This document shows, in pieces, positions 5,720-7,069 of a stretch of DNA of 7,069 bases. The position numbers and the translations under genes are program-made. Location: the NCBI GenBank assembly GCA_030642325.1, contig DAOWNY010000097.1:1-7069 (forward strand). Direction: 5' to 3'. The DNA comes from Deltaproteobacteria bacterium. Its GTDB lineage: Bacteria; Desulfobacterota; DAOWNY01. The notes below the pieces were generated by a model. It was not told the DNA's origin, made no database searches, and worked only from the letters and a program-made list of their open reading frames with translations. Every line of letters begins with the position of its first letter. Within the stretch, counting starts at the first letter, position 1.

Positions 5720-5729
5720 AACGGTTACT
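5720..5729 (+). repeat. Partial copy of the dispersed element before thpR
   Basis: AACGGTTACT repeats the right part of the 18-base element; with its left flank, TTGAACGGTTACT matches copy 1 at 12 of 13 positions. The left inverted arm is missing. It directly abuts TATAAC (5730-5735), a possible -10 box 22 bases before the thpR ATG. Confidence 0.4.
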
Positions 5730-5757
5730 TATAACTTTTATCCAATTGGGTTATCAG

Positions 5758-6339
5758 ATGGCAGGAATCCGTTCTTTTTTGGCAATTGACATCCCGCACC
5801 CTATCATAAAAAAAATTGGCAGTGTCCTGGAAACCCTCAGTTCATCCCCGGGGGATGTAAAATGGGTGAAGCCGGAAAGCATCCATATCACCTTAAAATT
5901 CTTCGGCAACATTGAAAAAAAGGATATCGATCGGGTCGGCTCCCGAATGGAATCCGTGGCCTTTTTAAAAAATCCCTTTTTTCTTCGGATTGCAGGAATG
6001 GGGGCCTTCCCCAACTCCCGTTCCCCCCGGGTAATCTGGTTGGGAGTAGAGGAAAAAGGAGATCAGCTGACAACGATCCTGCGGGAACTGGAGAAAAATT
6101 TTACAGATATGGGCTTCAAGCCGGAAAAAAGACCTTTCAACCCCCATCTCACGCTGGGCAGAATCAAGTCGTCCCGGGGCAGAAGGGATATCTCTCAAGT
6201 GTTGGATAATTATGCCGATAAAGATTTTGGATCATTTGCAGTAAAGAGTTTAGTGCTGTTTGGGAGTAATCTCACCCCCAGGGGTGCCATTCATACTAAA
6301 CTTAAAACTGTCGATTTACCTTTTAAGAAAAATGAATAA
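5758..6339 (+). CDS. thpR: RNA 2',3'-cyclic phosphodiesterase (2'-5' RNA ligase family)
   Basis: A 193-residue member of the 2H phosphoesterase superfamily. Both catalytic HxTx motifs are present: His43-I-Thr45-L in SIHITLKFFG, and His130-L-Thr132-L in NPHLTLGRIK. Members hydrolyse RNA 2',3'-cyclic phosphates to 2'-phosphates and can, weakly and reversibly, form 2'-5' linkages; the physiological role is not settled. The length and the opening RSFLAIDIP fit the family. I chose ATG 5758; a TTG at 5746 would add four residues and neither start has a good ribosome binding site. The stop is 25 bases before recA, so the two are probably co-transcribed, whereas 131 bases separate thpR from cinA. The cinA-thpR-recA order is common in anaerobic Firmicutes and related lineages. 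Confidence 0.92.
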   Translation: MAGIRSFLAIDIPHPIIKKIGSVLETLSSSPGDVKWVKPESIHITLKFFGNIEKKDIDRVGSRMESVAFLKNPFFLRIAGMGAFPNSRSPRVIWLGVEEKGDQLTTILRELEKNFTDMGFKPEKRPFNPHLTLGRIKSSRGRRDISQVLDNYADKDFGSFAVKSLVLFGSNLTPRGAIHTKLKTVDLPFKKNE

Positions 6340-6352
6340 AAATAAAAATAAG

Positions 6353-6359
6353 AAGGGGG
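6353..6359 (+). promoter_or_regulatory. Ribosome binding site of recA
   Basis: AAGGGGG stands 5 bases before ATG 6365 and 11 before the in-frame ATG 6371. Both starts are possible and differ by two residues. Confidence 0.6.
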
Positions 6360-6364
6360 TTGTT

Positions 6365-7069
6365 ATGGGAATGGATGCTAATCGGGGAAAGGCGATTGAT
6401 CTGGCTCTTTCACAGATCGAAAAACAGTTCGGGAAGGGATCGATTATGAAGCTGGGGAATGATGCCTTTGTTCACGATGTTCCCACTATTTCCACCGGTT
6501 CACTCTCCCTCGATATTGCCCTGGGAATAGGGGGGCTTCCCCGGGGCCGGGTGGTGGAAATATTTGGTCCGGAATCCTCAGGAAAGACTACCCTCACCCT
6601 CCATATCATCAGTGAAGCCCAAAAAACCGGTGGAGTTGCCGCCTTCATTGATGCAGAACATGCCCTTGATGTGGATTATGCCCGTAAAGTCGGGATTAAT
6701 ACCGATGAACTTCTGGTCTCCCAGCCGGACAGCGGGGAGCAGTCCCTGGAAATTACCGATATCCTGGTCAGGTCGGGGGCAATCGATGTTCTGGTGATCG
6801 ACTCGGTCGCCGCCTTGGTTCCCAAGGCGGAAATAGAAGGAGAAATGGGTGATTCTCATATGGGCCTCCAGGCAAGACTGATGTCCCAGGCCCTCCGAAA
6901 ACTGACCGCCGCGATCAGTAAATCAATGACCACCGTCATCTTCATCAATCAAATCCGGATGAAGATCGGCGTCATGTTCGGCAATCCGGAAACCACTACC
7001 GGAGGAAACGCCCTCAAGTTTTATTCTTCAATGAGGCTGGATATCCGCCGTATTGCGGCAATCAAAGAA
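6365..7069 (+). CDS. recA: Recombinase RecA, N-terminal 235 residues (cut by window edge)
   Basis: The first 235 codons of RecA, the ATP-dependent strand-exchange protein that also triggers LexA self-cleavage in the SOS response. The short N-terminal helix region is followed by the ATPase core: FGKGSIMKLG (22-31), Walker A GPESSGKT (68-75), FIDAEHALD with the catalytic Glu, the Walker B strand VLVIDSVAALVPKAEIEGE, the L1 region around MGDSHMGLQARLMSQALRKL, INQIRMKIGVMFGNPETTTGG with L2, and ALKFYSSMRLDIRR. No key residue is missing in the visible part; the rest of the core and the C-terminal domain are beyond the edge. The gene follows thpR after 25 bases. No clear LexA box lies in front of it in the window. 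The TTTGGNALKFY segment is unlike Bacillus-type RecA (TTPGGRALKFY). Confidence 0.98.
   Translation, partial: MGMDANRGKAIDLALSQIEKQFGKGSIMKLGNDAFVHDVPTISTGSLSLDIALGIGGLPRGRVVEIFGPESSGKTTLTLHIISEAQKTGGVAAFIDAEHALDVDYARKVGINTDELLVSQPDSGEQSLEITDILVRSGAIDVLVIDSVAALVPKAEIEGEMGDSHMGLQARLMSQALRKLTAAISKSMTTVIFINQIRMKIGVMFGNPETTTGGNALKFYSSMRLDIRRIAAIKE

Noticed and set aside
5746..5757. TTG at 5746 as thpR start
   Set aside because: It would add only four residues (MGYQ) with no better ribosome binding site; the ATG at 5758 matches the family N-terminus.

Overview
The window reads as chromosomal housekeeping DNA from an anaerobic bacterium. All six complete or near-complete reading frames and the two edge-truncated ones lie on the + strand and match known families. 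The anaerobic lifestyle is inferred from an oxygen-sensitive class III ribonucleotide reductase and its radical-SAM activase. The lineage is uncertain. The cinA-thpR-recA order is familiar from Firmicutes and from several uncultured anaerobic phyla. The RecA stretch TTTGGNALKFY, however, differs from the TTPGGRALKFY form I associate with Bacillus-type RecA. I would not name a phylum from this window alone.

Layout. Positions 2-817 hold the C-terminal part of nrdD, followed by a small CxxC redoxin gene (842-1144) and nrdG (1160-1858). The three genes have gaps of 24 and 15 bases and look like one operon for dNTP synthesis. The redoxin between nrdD and nrdG suggests that a dithiol protein, rather than formate alone, may supply electrons. 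After a 140-base gap with one possible promoter comes larB (1999-2748). A 376-base non-coding stretch rich in inverted and 7-base tandem repeats follows, then larC (3125-4315). LarB and LarC are two of the three enzymes that build the nickel-pincer nucleotide cofactor; larE and the client enzyme larA are not in the window. The last block is cinA (4388-5626), thpR (5758-6339) and the 5' two thirds of recA (6365 to the edge).

How the genes fit together. The first block makes deoxynucleotides without oxygen. The lar block makes a nickel cofactor from nicotinic acid adenine dinucleotide. CinA, whose C-terminal domain deamidates NMN to NaMN, could feed the same nicotinate nucleotide pool, although its place beside recA is common and may be unrelated.

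I found no mobile element, CRISPR array, tRNA, rRNA or clearly new protein system. The least explained parts are the two repeat-bearing intergenic regions. An almost identical 18-base element, AACCGT-RA-ACGGTTACTC, lies 33 bases before larC and just after cinA, with a third partial copy before thpR. A structured stretch after larB contains a perfect 12-base palindrome that resembles a Gram-positive LexA box.
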